A stretch of 64,000 nucleotides of DNA from assembly GCF_002284575.1 (NCBI RefSeq), contig NZ_NPKJ01000057.1, positions 4,079-68,078 of the forward strand, given 5' to 3'. The stretch is from Mesorhizobium temperatum (GTDB taxonomy: Bacteria > Pseudomonadota > Alphaproteobacteria > Rhizobiales > Rhizobiaceae). The first letter of the stretch is position 1, and every line of letters starts with the position of its first letter. Position numbers and translations under genes: made by a program. Below are positions 25,534 through 35,158 of the stretch, piece by piece. The notes below the pieces were generated by a model, which was not told the DNA's origin, searched no databases, and saw only the letters and a program-made list of their open reading frames with translations.

Positions 25534-25886
25534 CTATGTCCTCGCTTGACCGAACGACAAGAATTGGAGCTTGCCGGTTCGCCAGTTTTTCAACTGCGCT
25601 AAGCACTCCCCGTGGCATGAAGGAAATTCATGAAGTGCTTGAGCTGGGCGGCAAGCGACAAGTCGGAGAAGTTTAGCCCGTACCGATGAGAGAAGGAACA
25701 CGTGCGGGCAGCAGCAGTGTGCCCGTCGACATACACAACCTTGCCGGCTCCTACATGTTGCGAGCGTTCATTGGCAAGAGCAAAGAGAATGGCTGATAGC
25801 CGAAAAAGTCATGTTCGGCTCCGCCGTGTTCGAAAAGCTTTCGAGCCTGGCAAGCGCGTGAACGGGAGGAGCGCGGCCCTATGCAT
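25534..25886. other. Intergenic, no gene recognised
   Basis: No convincing frame on either strand. The right end is the upstream region of the carnitine-type operon. Confidence 0.4.
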
Positions 25887-25926
25887 TATGAGCAAAACTC
25901 ATGAGCCCATGAAAAGTTTGCTCATA
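25887..25926. promoter_or_regulatory. LysR-type operator repeats upstream of the carnitine operon
   Basis: Seen: TATGAGCAAA (25887-25896) and its exact complement (25917-25926) with a 20-base spacer. Inside lies ATGAG-CAAAA-CTCAT (25888-25902), a T-N11-A palindrome, and another ATGAG at 25901. The same ATGAG-N5-CTCAT layout occurs at the start of the LysR gene (36102-36116). Inferred binding site of that regulator about 70-100 bases before the first gene. Confidence 0.6.
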
Positions 25927-25992
25927 TCCGCCCAGGCTGAATCGACCTACCGTAGGCGACCGCACTGAACGATGAACCCTGGAACGAGCCCC

Positions 25993-26811
25993 ATGTCATC
26001 CCAACTTAAGGTCGAGATCGACTCTGGCATCATGGTCGTCACGATGAATCGGCCACCTGCAAATGCCATCGACACGGCCTTCTCGTATGAACTCCATCAC
26101 GCCTTCAAGCAGCTTAACGACGATGACGATCTCCGAGCGGGGATTGTAGTCGGCGAAGAAAACCAGAAGCGGATTTTCAGTGCTGGCTGGGACCTTAAAG
26201 CGGTCGCGCGTGGTGACGGGCGCGACGAGGAAAAGGGTTTCGACCTCGGACCTGGCGGCATTGGTGGCTTGCCGGAGTTCTTCGACCTGACCAAGCCAGT
26301 GATTGCGGCCGTTAACGGCGCTGCCGTGGGCGGCGGTTTCGAGCTGGCGCTCGGCGCCGACATCATCTTGGCCTCGGAGGAGGCCTATTTCGCGCTGCCT
26401 GAGATGCAGCGGGGTTTCCTGCCTGACGGAGGTGCAATCCAAAAGCTGCACCGCAGAGTACCGTACAACGTCGCTATCGATCTCATGCTGACGGGCCGAC
26501 GCCTCTCCGCCTATGAAGCCAAACATTGGGGCCTGGTTCGTGATGTCGTTCCTCGCGAACGCATTCTGGAGCACGCGATCGAGATCGCGAAGGACATCGC
26601 TTCGGGAGCTCCCCTGGTTGCCAAGGCACTGAAAGAGTTCATGCGCGCCACCGCCCATCTGTCAGTCGAAGCAGCCCATGAGATGAGCAGGCTTGCATGG
26701 ACGGGCAAGAGCGGCCTTCCGCACTATGAGCGCATGCTCAAATCCGAAGACTTCGATGAGGGCGCAGTTGCTTTTGCCGAGAAGCGGCCGGCCAAGTTCA
26801 GCGGGAATTGA
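25993..26811 (+). CDS. Enoyl-CoA hydratase family protein (carnitinyl-CoA dehydratase-like)
   Basis: Predicted hydratase acting on crotonobetainyl-CoA or a similar enoyl-CoA. Seen: 272 residues from MSSQLKVEIDSG; crotonase fold with FSAGWDLKAVARGDG (first oxyanion strand) and PVIAAVNGAAVGGGFELALG (second), then FALPEMQRGFLPDGGAIQKL with acidic residues at the usual catalytic place. The C-terminal GLPHYERMLKSEDFDEGAVAF matches CaiD-type proteins. An in-frame ATG at 25972 is an alternative start; neither has a strong ribosome binding site. First gene of a tight operon with the acyl-CoA synthetase (1 base gap). With the dehydrogenase and BKACE downstream, a role in feeding crotonobetaine into carnitine breakdown is inferred. 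Confidence 0.82.
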   Translation: MSSQLKVEIDSGIMVVTMNRPPANAIDTAFSYELHHAFKQLNDDDDLRAGIVVGEENQKRIFSAGWDLKAVARGDGRDEEKGFDLGPGGIGGLPEFFDLTKPVIAAVNGAAVGGGFELALGADIILASEEAYFALPEMQRGFLPDGGAIQKLHRRVPYNVAIDLMLTGRRLSAYEAKHWGLVRDVVPRERILEHAIEIAKDIASGAPLVAKALKEFMRATAHLSVEAAHEMSRLAWTGKSGLPHYERMLKSEDFDEGAVAFAEKRPAKFSGN

Positions 26812-26812
26812 T

Positions 26813-28945
26813 ATGCTTGCCAACTATCCTGCTCAAGGCATGTTGAACGCGGCGCACAGACTTGCGCCAATGCTGGATGCTCGATCGATCGCCGTTGTCG
26901 GGGTCTCCGAGCGGGCCAATTCATTCGGGCTGCGGCTCGCCCAAGCGGTCACCAGCGCCAATTTCTCCGGCCGCATCGATTTCATCAACCCCCGCTACGA
27001 AAGCGTGCTTGGGCGGCCATGTCGGGCGAGCCTCGGCGATCTCGACGAGGCTCCTGATCTCGCGATCCTTGGGGTGGGTGGGCGCAATCTGGAGCAGTCG
27101 TTGGTGGACGCCATCGGAAGCGGAGCCAAATCGGCGGTCATTTTCGACGCCTGCAACGGCAAGGCCACGGACGGAGCACCGCTGCTATCGCGCCTCAAGG
27201 ACATCGCCCGCGAACACGGGATCGCGGTCTGCGGCGGCGCTGGGATGGGATTGATCAATGTCCCGTCTGGCTGCGTTGCAAGCTTCTACGGCGCGTCACA
27301 TCTCAAGCCGGGCGGAATAACCCTCATTGCCCACTCCGGATCCGTCTTCACGACGCTAGCGATGAATGACCCCCGATACCGGTTCGATCTGCTGGTATCG
27401 CCCGGTCAGGAAATCGGCGCGACAATTGACGAATACATCGATTACGCGGTGACTCGGGAGAGCACGAAGGTCATCGCCATCTTTATGGAGACAGCCCGGA
27501 ATCCCGCCGGGTTCCAAAGCAGCCTGAAACATGCTCGCCAGCGAGGCATCCCTGTGGTCGTCTGCAAAGTCGGCCGCACCGAGGAAAGTGCACGAATGGC
27601 ACGGTCGCATACTGGAGCCTTGGCGGGCTCCAAAGCCGCCTACGAGGCCGTGCTCGAAGATTGCGGCGCGATCAGCGTGCAGTCCATCGATGAATTGATG
27701 AACGTTGCGTCGCTGTGCTCGACGGGACGCTTGCCTGGACCAGGTGGCGCCGCGCTGGTAACAGATTCCGGCGGTCTGCGCGAACTCGCCATCGATCTGG
27801 CGGCCGAGTCGGGTGCGCGGCTTGCCAGGTTCTCGAACCGGACCGTTCACGGCCTACGTCAGGTCTTGCCGCAGCATCTTGAGCCCTCAAATCCCTTGGA
27901 CTGCGCAGCGGACCTCACTGAGGACTTCAGCAAGCCGTTCGAGGAAGTGCTCACGATTCTTTCCGATGCTGAAGAGGTTTCGATGGTTGGTTTGGAAGCC
28001 GATCTCAGGGACGACTACGTCTACGAAGAGAAGCTCCTTGACCTTGCCCTCTGCCTGCCCCTGCGCACAAGCAAGCCGTGCTTTTTTTATTCAAGCTTCG
28101 GCCGCGCGAACAACTTCTTGCTTGGGGCCAGGCTCATCGATCGGGGGATTCCCTGCATCAACGGCATCGGCGAGACGTTGAATGCGATATCCAAGCTCCA
28201 GGAATGGTCTGAGCGACGGGGCGAGGCCGCTGACCCTTTCCCGAAAGATTCGGAAGGTGTCGTGGCTTCGTGGCAGGCTCGTTTGTCGCTTCCTAAGCCT
28301 ATCGATGAACATGAGGCGTTAGCGCTTCTGTCTAGCTTTGGCGTTCCTGTTGTCGACAACGAAGTTCACGACACGTTGGACGGGCTTAAGGCGGCTGCGA
28401 AACGATTGGGCTATCCAATTGCCCTGAAAACCGCCGCCGAAGGCGTCGAGCACAAGAGTGACGTCGGCGGCGTCCTCCTCAGCATACGGGACGAGAGGGA
28501 GCTCGAGCAGTCTTACGGCCGCCTTGGCGCAACCCTTGGGCCGCGCGCAATCATCCAGAATATGGCGCCGCGAGGCATCGAGCTCGCCTTTGGCTGCGTG
28601 AAGGATCCCGACTTCGGTCCTCTGGTCATGGTATCAGCCGGAGGTACCCTCGTTGAACATTTCGGCGGGCAACAATTTGCCCTTGCTCCATTCAACGAGA
28701 GTCGCGCGCTCGACCTAATTGACCGGCTTCCTATCTCACGCTTGCTAGATGGGATACGTGGAAACGAACCTGTCGATAAAGTCGCTGCCGCCAGGGCTCT
28801 CAGCAGTTTCTCGGTCATGTGTGCCGTCCTGGGTGACGCAATGAACGAGGCCGACGTCAATCCGATCGTCGTAACGGCCAAGGGGGCCATGGCAGTCGAT
28901 GCGCTGATCGTGCCGGCAGCCGATCTCGCACGCAAAGTGGCCTAA
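26813..28945 (+). CDS. Acyl-CoA synthetase, ADP-forming type
   Basis: Predicted NDP-forming acid-CoA ligase. Seen: 710 residues starting one base after the previous stop. The CoA-binding domain begins LDARSIAVVGVSERANSFGL (about 22-40); the ligase domain carries IALIAHSGSVFTTLAM-like residues (TLIAHSGSVF, candidate phosphohistidine His) and a C-terminal ATP-grasp from about 500 (LLSSFGVPVVDNEVHDTLDG, YPIALKTAAEGVEHKSDVGG). All domains are present in a single chain. Inferred role: activation of crotonobetaine or carnitine to the CoA ester for the hydratase upstream, replacing the AMP-forming CaiC of enterobacteria. This is inference from neighbours. Confidence 0.85.
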   Translation: MLANYPAQGMLNAAHRLAPMLDARSIAVVGVSERANSFGLRLAQAVTSANFSGRIDFINPRYESVLGRPCRASLGDLDEAPDLAILGVGGRNLEQSLVDAIGSGAKSAVIFDACNGKATDGAPLLSRLKDIAREHGIAVCGGAGMGLINVPSGCVASFYGASHLKPGGITLIAHSGSVFTTLAMNDPRYRFDLLVSPGQEIGATIDEYIDYAVTRESTKVIAIFMETARNPAGFQSSLKHARQRGIPVVVCKVGRTEESARMARSHTGALAGSKAAYEAVLEDCGAISVQSIDELMNVASLCSTGRLPGPGGAALVTDSGGLRELAIDLAAESGARLARFSNRTVHGLRQVLPQHLEPSNPLDCAADLTEDFSKPFEEVLTILSDAEEVSMVGLEADLRDDYVYEEKLLDLALCLPLRTSKPCFFYSSFGRANNFLLGARLIDRGIPCINGIGETLNAISKLQEWSERRGEAADPFPKDSEGVVASWQARLSLPKPIDEHEALALLSSFGVPVVDNEVHDTLDGLKAAAKRLGYPIALKTAAEGVEHKSDVGGVLLSIRDERELEQSYGRLGATLGPRAIIQNMAPRGIELAFGCVKDPDFGPLVMVSAGGTLVEHFGGQQFALAPFNESRALDLIDRLPISRLLDGIRGNEPVDKVAAARALSSFSVMCAVLGDAMNEADVNPIVVTAKGAMAVDALIVPAADLARKVA

Positions 28946-28946
28946 G

Positions 28947-30422
28947 ATGAAGGTCGCGATCATTGGTTGTGGGGTCATCGGTGCGGGCTGGGCTGCCCGA
29001 TTCATGCTGAACGGTCATGACGTCAGCATTTTCGACCCAGCCCCTGATGCAGAACGTTGCATGCGGGAAGTGCTGGCTCATGCTCGTTCCAGTCTGCCCG
29101 CCCTATACGATCGCCCTTTGCCTCCGGTCGGTAGGCTCGATTTCGCCCGGAGGATTACCGAGGCTGTGACGGGAGCCGATTGGGTGCAAGAAAGTGTGCC
29201 CGAACGGCTGGAGGTCAAGCGCTCCACTTATGCCGCGATCGAACCGTACCTCGGCAACGAGGCCATTCTCGCCTCTTCAACGTCAGCGATCAGGCCAAGC
29301 AAGCTTCAGGAGCTGTGTAGCCAGCCCGCACGCCTAATCGTCGCTCATCCCTTCAATCCGGTTTACCTCCTGCCTCTCGTCGAGGTGGTGGGGTCCGACC
29401 TGACGCCGCCGGCGCTTAAGGCGCGCACGGCGGGGATACTGCAAGGCATCGGCATGTATCCGCTGGTGCTTGACCGCGAGATTGACGGTTTCATTGGCAA
29501 TCGGCTGCAGGAGGCAATGTGGCGAGAAGCGCTATGGATGATCAAGGATGGTGTCGCCACCACCGCCCAGATCGATGAGGCAATTCTTTACGGCTTTGGC
29601 TTGCGCTGCGCGCAGATGGGCCAGTTCGAGACCTATCGATTGTCTGGCGGAGAGGCCGGGATGCGACACTTCTTCGCGCAATTCGGCCCCTCGCTGGCCG
29701 AGCCGCTGAGCCATTTGATGGACGTACCCGATCTCGACACAGCGTTGATCGACCGTATCGCTGATCAATCCGACGCTCAGTCCGCGGGGCGCAGCATTCG
29801 AGAAATGGAGCGCACACGCGATGCCAGCCTGGTCGCACTGATCCGGGCGCTCAAGCCCCGGCGGGTGGGGGCGGGGGGCACGGTACGCGCCCACGAGGCG
29901 CAGCTGCACCTTCAACAGGACGGTTCCCTTCCCGTTACTGCCAGGCGCGTCATTCCGTCCAGCTGGACGGAAGCGAATGGCCATATAAATGAGACGCACT
30001 ATATCGAGATTGCCTCGAATGCGGCGGATGCACTGACGGAAAGCTGCGGCGTCACCGCCGAATACATCGCGGCCGGCCGAAGCCATTTTACCGCGGAGAC
30101 GCATGTCCGCTATTTGGTCGAGCTGCACGAGGGTGATGAGATCACCGTCCGCACGCAGGTACTCTACGGTACCGGAAAGAAAACCCATCTGTTCCACCGT
30201 TTCTATGGGCCGGACGAGAAACTCGCCGCGACGGTCGAGATGATGATCCTGCATGTCGATCTCACCACCCGCGCGGTCCGGGAGCCACTCCCCCATGTGG
30301 CTGGCGCGCTGAAGAGCCTTGAGGAAGCCCATGCGCATCTGCCGCGGCCCGAGGAGGCCGGGACGGCCATCCGCGATCTGCGCAAGGCGAAGGCCGAACG
30401 AGCGCGATCGAGCCAGGGCTAG
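28947..30422 (+). CDS. L-carnitine dehydrogenase fused to hot-dog thioesterase
   Basis: Known: rhizobial and pseudomonad carnitine dehydrogenases oxidise L-carnitine to 3-dehydrocarnitine with NAD; many carry a thioesterase that hydrolyses betainyl-CoA. Seen: 491 residues. Residues 1-320 form a 3-hydroxyacyl-CoA-dehydrogenase-like enzyme (IIGCGVIGAGWAARF, SSTSAIRPSKLQ, VAHPFNPVYLLPLVEVVGSD, GFIGNRLQEA). From about 335 a hot-dog fold follows (SWTEANGHINETHYIEIASN, TVRTQVLYGTGKKTHLFHRF). The length and domain order match the fused form. It begins one base after the synthetase stop. Together with the BKACE gene downstream it supplies the steps from carnitine to glycine betaine. Confidence 0.9.
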   Translation: MKVAIIGCGVIGAGWAARFMLNGHDVSIFDPAPDAERCMREVLAHARSSLPALYDRPLPPVGRLDFARRITEAVTGADWVQESVPERLEVKRSTYAAIEPYLGNEAILASSTSAIRPSKLQELCSQPARLIVAHPFNPVYLLPLVEVVGSDLTPPALKARTAGILQGIGMYPLVLDREIDGFIGNRLQEAMWREALWMIKDGVATTAQIDEAILYGFGLRCAQMGQFETYRLSGGEAGMRHFFAQFGPSLAEPLSHLMDVPDLDTALIDRIADQSDAQSAGRSIREMERTRDASLVALIRALKPRRVGAGGTVRAHEAQLHLQQDGSLPVTARRVIPSSWTEANGHINETHYIEIASNAADALTESCGVTAEYIAAGRSHFTAETHVRYLVELHEGDEITVRTQVLYGTGKKTHLFHRFYGPDEKLAATVEMMILHVDLTTRAVREPLPHVAGALKSLEEAHAHLPRPEEAGTAIRDLRKAKAERARSSQG

Positions 30423-30558
30423 TCGCGAAAGCAGGACGCGTCCTTTCTCAGGGCAGGGGAAGAAGCTTCTGCCCGAAGGCCGCAACGGGGCGGAGATCAG
30501 TGTGCGAAGCGCAGGCATGGCCTTTCGCGCAGTTGTGACGTTGGAGGAGTTACGCCAG

Positions 30559-31479
30559 ATGCCGTTGGACATGAGCCGAGAAGTCTTCGTTACCTGCGCA
30601 GTCACCGGTTCGGGAAATACGCAGGACAAGTCGCGCCACGTGCCGCGCAGTCCGAAGGAGATCGCCGACGACGCGATCGCCGCCGCACGCAAGGGAGCCG
30701 CGATCGTGCATTGTCACGTCCGCGATCCTGAGAGCGGCAAGCCGTCACGCGACCTGTCGCTGTACCGGGAAGTGACGGACCGCATCCGCAGCGCCGATGT
30801 CGACCTTATATTGAATCTCACCTGCGGCATGGGCGGGGATCTGTTTCTGGGGCCGAATGAAGAACCCTTGCCGATCGAGGTTGAGGGCACCGACCTGATC
30901 GGCGTCAGCGCGAGGCTCGCGCATATCGTCGAATGCCGCCCGGAAATCTGCACCATCGATTGCGGCTCAATGAACTTTGGCGATGCCGGACTGATCATGG
31001 TCAATACCCCTGGGATCCTGAGGGATATGGGGGCTGTCATTTCTGAGCACGGGGTGCAGGCCGAGATTGAGGTCTTCGACACTGGCCATCTGTGGTTTGC
31101 AAAGCAGATTCTGGCCGAGGGCGTGCTGAAATCGCCCGCACTTATCCAGTTCTGCATGGGGGTGCCCTGGGGGGCGCCCAATGACCTTAACACGCTGATG
31201 GCGATGGTGAACAACGCCCCGCGTGACTGCACCTGGTCCGCGTTCTCGCTCGGCCGCGACCAGATGGCCTATGTGGCGGCAGCGATCCTTGCCGGCGGCA
31301 ATGTCCGGGTCGGGCTTGAGGACAATCTTTACCTTGAAAAGGGGCGGCTTGCGACCAACGCCGAACTTGTCGCTCGTGCGGTGGAACTGATCACGGCCAT
31401 GGGCGTCCGCCTGCTGGGGCCCGGCGAAGTGAGAAGCAGACTAAAACTCGTCAAGCAGAACCCCAAGTCAGCAGGCTGA
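30559..31479 (+). CDS. BKACE family enzyme, probable dehydrocarnitine cleavage
   Basis: Known: beta-keto acid cleavage enzymes (formerly DUF849) convert a beta-keto acid plus acetyl-CoA into acetoacetate and a new CoA ester; with 3-dehydrocarnitine the product is betainyl-CoA. Seen: 306 residues with VFVTCAVTGSGNTQDKSRHV, the Zn-site HCHVRDPESGKPSRD, NLTCGMGGD, CSMNFGDAG-type SMNFGDA and a C-terminal VRVGLEDNLYLEKGRLA. The ATG at 30559 has GGAGGAG upstream; the frame is open further back through the previous gene's end. It follows the carnitine dehydrogenase in the same orientation and completes the pathway with the thioesterase domain. Confidence 0.88.
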   Translation: MPLDMSREVFVTCAVTGSGNTQDKSRHVPRSPKEIADDAIAAARKGAAIVHCHVRDPESGKPSRDLSLYREVTDRIRSADVDLILNLTCGMGGDLFLGPNEEPLPIEVEGTDLIGVSARLAHIVECRPEICTIDCGSMNFGDAGLIMVNTPGILRDMGAVISEHGVQAEIEVFDTGHLWFAKQILAEGVLKSPALIQFCMGVPWGAPNDLNTLMAMVNNAPRDCTWSAFSLGRDQMAYVAAAILAGGNVRVGLEDNLYLEKGRLATNAELVARAVELITAMGVRLLGPGEVRSRLKLVKQNPKSAG

Positions 31480-31679
31480 AAAAGGGAGCGGCAGGGAAGT
31501 GCCGAACGATAGGAATGAGAACAGGGTGGGAGTTGCTTCCGTCATTGCATTCCCGCTTTTCGAGGATGCCAACCGTGTCGTCTGCCGGCTGTCGGATGAA
31601 CGCCGGCTCAATCATCTGAAATCCACTTCGCTCGCCCGGCGTACCCGCGGGCAGGGCAGCAATCTCAAAGGCACTGGAT

Positions 31680-34130
31680 ATGAACATACCCTCGAAGGCT
31701 GATGTCCTTATCGTCGGCGGCGGTGTAGCGGGCTGCTCGATCGCCTATCACCTGGTCAAAGTAGGCATCACAGACGTAGTGCTCTGCGAACGCCGCCAGC
31801 TTACGTGCGGAACGACCTGGCACGCCGCTGGGTTAGTCACGCAGCTACGGGCGACGCAGCGCATGACCGAGCTGGCGAAGTACACGGGTGAACTCTTCAC
31901 TCACCTCGAAGACGAAACTGGCCAGGCCACCGGCTTCAAACGAAACGGGTCGCTCCGGATCGCGACCACGCCCGCGCGGTACGAGGAACTGGCCAGGGGC
32001 GCTTCCATGGGGCGCAACTTCGGCCTTCCGGTCGAGGCGGTTACGTCAGGTGAAATCAAAGAGCGATGGGCTCCCGTCAACATGGAGGGCATTGTCGGAG
32101 GATTCTGGTTCCCTCACGATGGTCAGGTCAATCCGGCCGACGTCACAATGGCTTATGCGAAAGGCGCTCGAACGGGCGGGGTTCGGGTAATAGAGAACCT
32201 GCCGGTGACTCGTATCCTTGTCGAGAACGGCCGGGCTGCCGGCGTCATGACAGAGCAAGGCAAGATCGAAGCTCGCACTGTCGTGATCTGTGGCGGTATG
32301 TGGTCGCGCGATCTGGCCGCCGAGATCGGCGTAACGGTCCCGCTCCACGCCGCCGAGCATTTCTATGTCGTCACCGAGGCCATTCCTGACCTGCCACGCA
32401 ATCTTCCAGTGATGTTCCTCGGCGACGAGTGGACCTACTACAAGGAGGACGCCGGCAAGCTTCTCGTCGGGTTTTTCGAACCTGTGGCGAAGCCCTGGGG
32501 GCAACAGGGGATCTCAAGGGACTTTAACTTTGACGCCCTTCCGGAGGACATCGATCATATCTCGCCACACCTGGAGGCCGCGACCAATCGCGTGCCGCTG
32601 CTGGCGAATACTGGCATGCAACTATTTTTCAACGGCCCCGAAAGCTTTACGACCGACGGCCGCTATTTGCTCGGCGAGACAGCTGAAGTCTCCGGACTGT
32701 ACTGCGCTACCGGCTTCAATTCGCTTGGTATCCTGTCTTCCGGCGGCGTAGGCAAATCGCTGGCATCCTGGATACGCGACGGCAGGCCGCCAGTGGAGTT
32801 GATCGACGTCGACGTGCGGCGCACACAGAGCTTCCAGCGAAATCGGAAATATCTGGAGGACCGCACGGTCGAGACCCTCGGTCTCAACTTCGACATGCAC
32901 TGGCCGAGCCGGCAGTTCGTGTCCGCACGGGGCGTGCGGCGGTCGCCCTTCCATGATCGCCTGGTCGCGGCCGGTGCCTTCATGACCGAAGCGGCGGGCT
33001 GGGAGCGGCCTGGCTTCTTCGGTACCGCCCAGGAAGTCGCGAACATCGAATATTCCTACTATCGCCCGAGCTGGTTCGCGAATGTTCGCGCGGAGTGCCA
33101 GAGCACTGCTGAGAGCGTGACGATTTTCGACCATAGCTGCTTCGTCAAATACCGTGTCGAAGGTCCGGACGCGCTCAAGACGATGAACTGGATTTGCGCC
33201 GCCGAGTGCGACGTCGAGGTCGGCCGCGTGGTCTACACGCAGTGGCTCAACGAGATCGGCGGCATCGAAGCGGACGTCACGGTAACGCGTCTGGCGGACG
33301 ACGCGTTCCTGGTCGTCACCGTGGCAGTCTCGCAGCGTCGGGACCTCGCCTGGTTCAAACGGCACCTGCCGAACGGCGCGCGCGTCCACATCGTCGACAT
33401 TACCTCCGGCCTTCCGATGCTTGCCGTCATGGGCCCGAAGGCGCGGAAGTTGATGGCGCGCGTCTCGCCTGACGATTTCAGCAACGAAGGCTTTCCTTTC
33501 GGCACGAGCCGCGAGATCGACCTTGGCTATGCTCGCGTGCGCGCAAGCCGGCTGACATTCGTGGGCGAGCTCGGCTACGAGCTCTATCCGGAAACGGAGT
33601 TCGCTGCCCATGTCTATGAAAAGATTGTCGAGGCTGGAAATGACTTCGGTCTTAGGCCCGGCGGCTTCTTCGCCTTGAACTCCTTGCGGATGGAAAAAGG
33701 CTACCGCCATTGGGGACACGACATCGGCGAGGAGGACACACCTTACAACGGCGGCCTTGGCTTTGCCGTGGCCTTGGACAAGCCCAGCGGCTTCTTGGGC
33801 CGTGACGCGCTGGTGAAGCAACGAGCTGAAGGCACGATCAGACGTCGGCTGGTGCAAGTGAAACTGGCGGGCGGGCCTGACATGCCGATGCTGTATCACA
33901 ACGAGCCGCTAGTCCGCGACGGCGCCATCATCGGGTCGGTGACGTCCGGAGCCTACGGTCACCGCGTCGGCGCGTCGCTTGGCCTTGGTTACGTGAGAAA
34001 TGCTGATGGAGTGACCAGGGACTGGCTCGCCAACGGCAAATGGGAGGTCGAGATTGCAATGAAGCGCTACCCGATCGAACTTCAGTTTGGGCCTTGGTAC
34101 GATCCGCAAAATGCGAGAGTGCGGGGCTAG
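31680..34130 (+). CDS. Dimethylglycine/sarcosine dehydrogenase-like flavoprotein with GcvT domain
   Basis: Predicted oxidative demethylase that takes a methyl group from a methylated glycine and passes formaldehyde equivalents to tetrahydrofolate. Seen: 816 residues. DVLIVGGGVAGCSIAYHLVK (about 8-27) binds FAD; TCGTTWHAAGLV includes the His (about 48) that carries covalent FAD in this family. The central FAO_M-type linker starts about 380 and the C-terminal GcvT/aminomethyltransferase part contains FVGELGYELYPETEFAAHVY and LRMEKGYRHWGHDIGEEDTP. It lies 200 bases after the BKACE gene. Glycine betaine from the carnitine pathway would need one demethylation to become dimethylglycine, a likely substrate here; sarcosine is an alternative. 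Confidence 0.88.
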   Translation: MNIPSKADVLIVGGGVAGCSIAYHLVKVGITDVVLCERRQLTCGTTWHAAGLVTQLRATQRMTELAKYTGELFTHLEDETGQATGFKRNGSLRIATTPARYEELARGASMGRNFGLPVEAVTSGEIKERWAPVNMEGIVGGFWFPHDGQVNPADVTMAYAKGARTGGVRVIENLPVTRILVENGRAAGVMTEQGKIEARTVVICGGMWSRDLAAEIGVTVPLHAAEHFYVVTEAIPDLPRNLPVMFLGDEWTYYKEDAGKLLVGFFEPVAKPWGQQGISRDFNFDALPEDIDHISPHLEAATNRVPLLANTGMQLFFNGPESFTTDGRYLLGETAEVSGLYCATGFNSLGILSSGGVGKSLASWIRDGRPPVELIDVDVRRTQSFQRNRKYLEDRTVETLGLNFDMHWPSRQFVSARGVRRSPFHDRLVAAGAFMTEAAGWERPGFFGTAQEVANIEYSYYRPSWFANVRAECQSTAESVTIFDHSCFVKYRVEGPDALKTMNWICAAECDVEVGRVVYTQWLNEIGGIEADVTVTRLADDAFLVVTVAVSQRRDLAWFKRHLPNGARVHIVDITSGLPMLAVMGPKARKLMARVSPDDFSNEGFPFGTSREIDLGYARVRASRLTFVGELGYELYPETEFAAHVYEKIVEAGNDFGLRPGGFFALNSLRMEKGYRHWGHDIGEEDTPYNGGLGFAVALDKPSGFLGRDALVKQRAEGTIRRRLVQVKLAGGPDMPMLYHNEPLVRDGAIIGSVTSGAYGHRVGASLGLGYVRNADGVTRDWLANGKWEVEIAMKRYPIELQFGPWYDPQNARVRG

Positions 34131-34258
34131 CCGTCGAGCACTCATGCGGCGCCGGCAATGGCGGCGTCAGTAATGGGCAAATATCGGGCGCGACTGCGAG
34201 GTTTCCGCGGGTAAGCCGGAACAGCCGCAGCACGTAGTAAAAGGTACAAAGATATTTA

Positions 34259-35110
34259 ATGAGGATGTTTTCGCGCAGAGCGGACGCGATATCGCGTGGC
34301 GTTGGAATGACGACGCAGGTCTACGCCGCCGACGCTGAAAACGCTGAAATCTGGGATGTTGGGGGGCGACGATGTATCGACTTCGCCGCCGGCATCGCCG
34401 TGGTCAACACCGGCCATCCCAACGTGATCGCTGCGGTCAAAGACCGACTGGATCGCTTCACTCACACGTGCCATCAGATCGTGCCCTATGAGAACAATGT
34501 CGGCCGGGTAGAACGCCTCAACAGTTCGGTTCCAGGCGATTTCAAGAAGAAGTCGATCGTTGTGACCATGGGGCCGAGGCGTCGAGAACACGGTCAAGAT
34601 CGTGTGCGGCCACGAACCGCCGTGATCGCTTTTACCGTCGCGTTCGACGGTCGCACCTTCATGGCATGACGCTGACCGGGAAGGTTGTCCCCTACAAGGC
34701 TGGCTTCGGCGCTGATGCCGGATGTATTTCTCGTTCCTTTCCCGATCGGGCTTCATGGCACGACCGTTGAGGACTCGCTTTCAATCCTCGACAATCTGTT
34801 CAAGGTGGATGTCGATCCAAAGCGTGTGGCTGCGTTCATTGCGCGATATTGCCGACCAACACGGTATTCTTTGGATCGCCGACGAAGTGCAGATCGGCTT
34901 TGCTCGCACGGGCAAGCTCTTCGCGATGGAGCACCATCGCGTCCGACTGACATCACTACGACGGCCAATGGCTTGGGGACTGGCTTCTCTATTGCGGCGG
35001 TTACCGGAAGAGCCGAGATCATGGATGGCCCCCAATCCCGGTGGACTCGGCGGGACCTACGGCGGCAACCCGATCGGGATCGCGGGAATCCGTCGAGAGC
35101 TCGCTGCAGG
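34259..35110 (+). pseudogene. Class III aminotransferase (GABA aminotransferase-like), multiply frameshifted
   Basis: Seen: DAISRGVGMTTQVYAADAEN, RRCIDFAAGIAVVNTGHPNV and HQIVPYENNV at the start, then in changing frames VAFDGRTFMA, PIGLHGTTVEDSLSILDNLF, DIADQHGILWIADEVQIGFA and EIMDGPQ. The block containing EPVQGEGG has been lost (after AAFI-type residues near 34840), and at least four frame changes occur. The PLP Lys segment is corrupted. Non-functional. It lies between the flavoprotein and the LysR gene, so it may once have been part of this catabolic set. Confidence 0.8.
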
Positions 35111-35158
35111 ACGTGGGAAGCCTAAAAACGAGGGCGTAACCTCTATTGATCACGTCCC

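Noticed and set aside
26000..26660. 220-codon minus-strand frame inside the enoyl-CoA hydratase gene
   Set aside because: High-GC antisense shadow of a well-supported crotonase-fold protein.
32622..33899. 425-codon minus-strand frame opposite the dimethylglycine dehydrogenase-like gene
   Set aside because: Antisense shadow caused by high GC; the plus strand has clear FAD and GcvT motifs.
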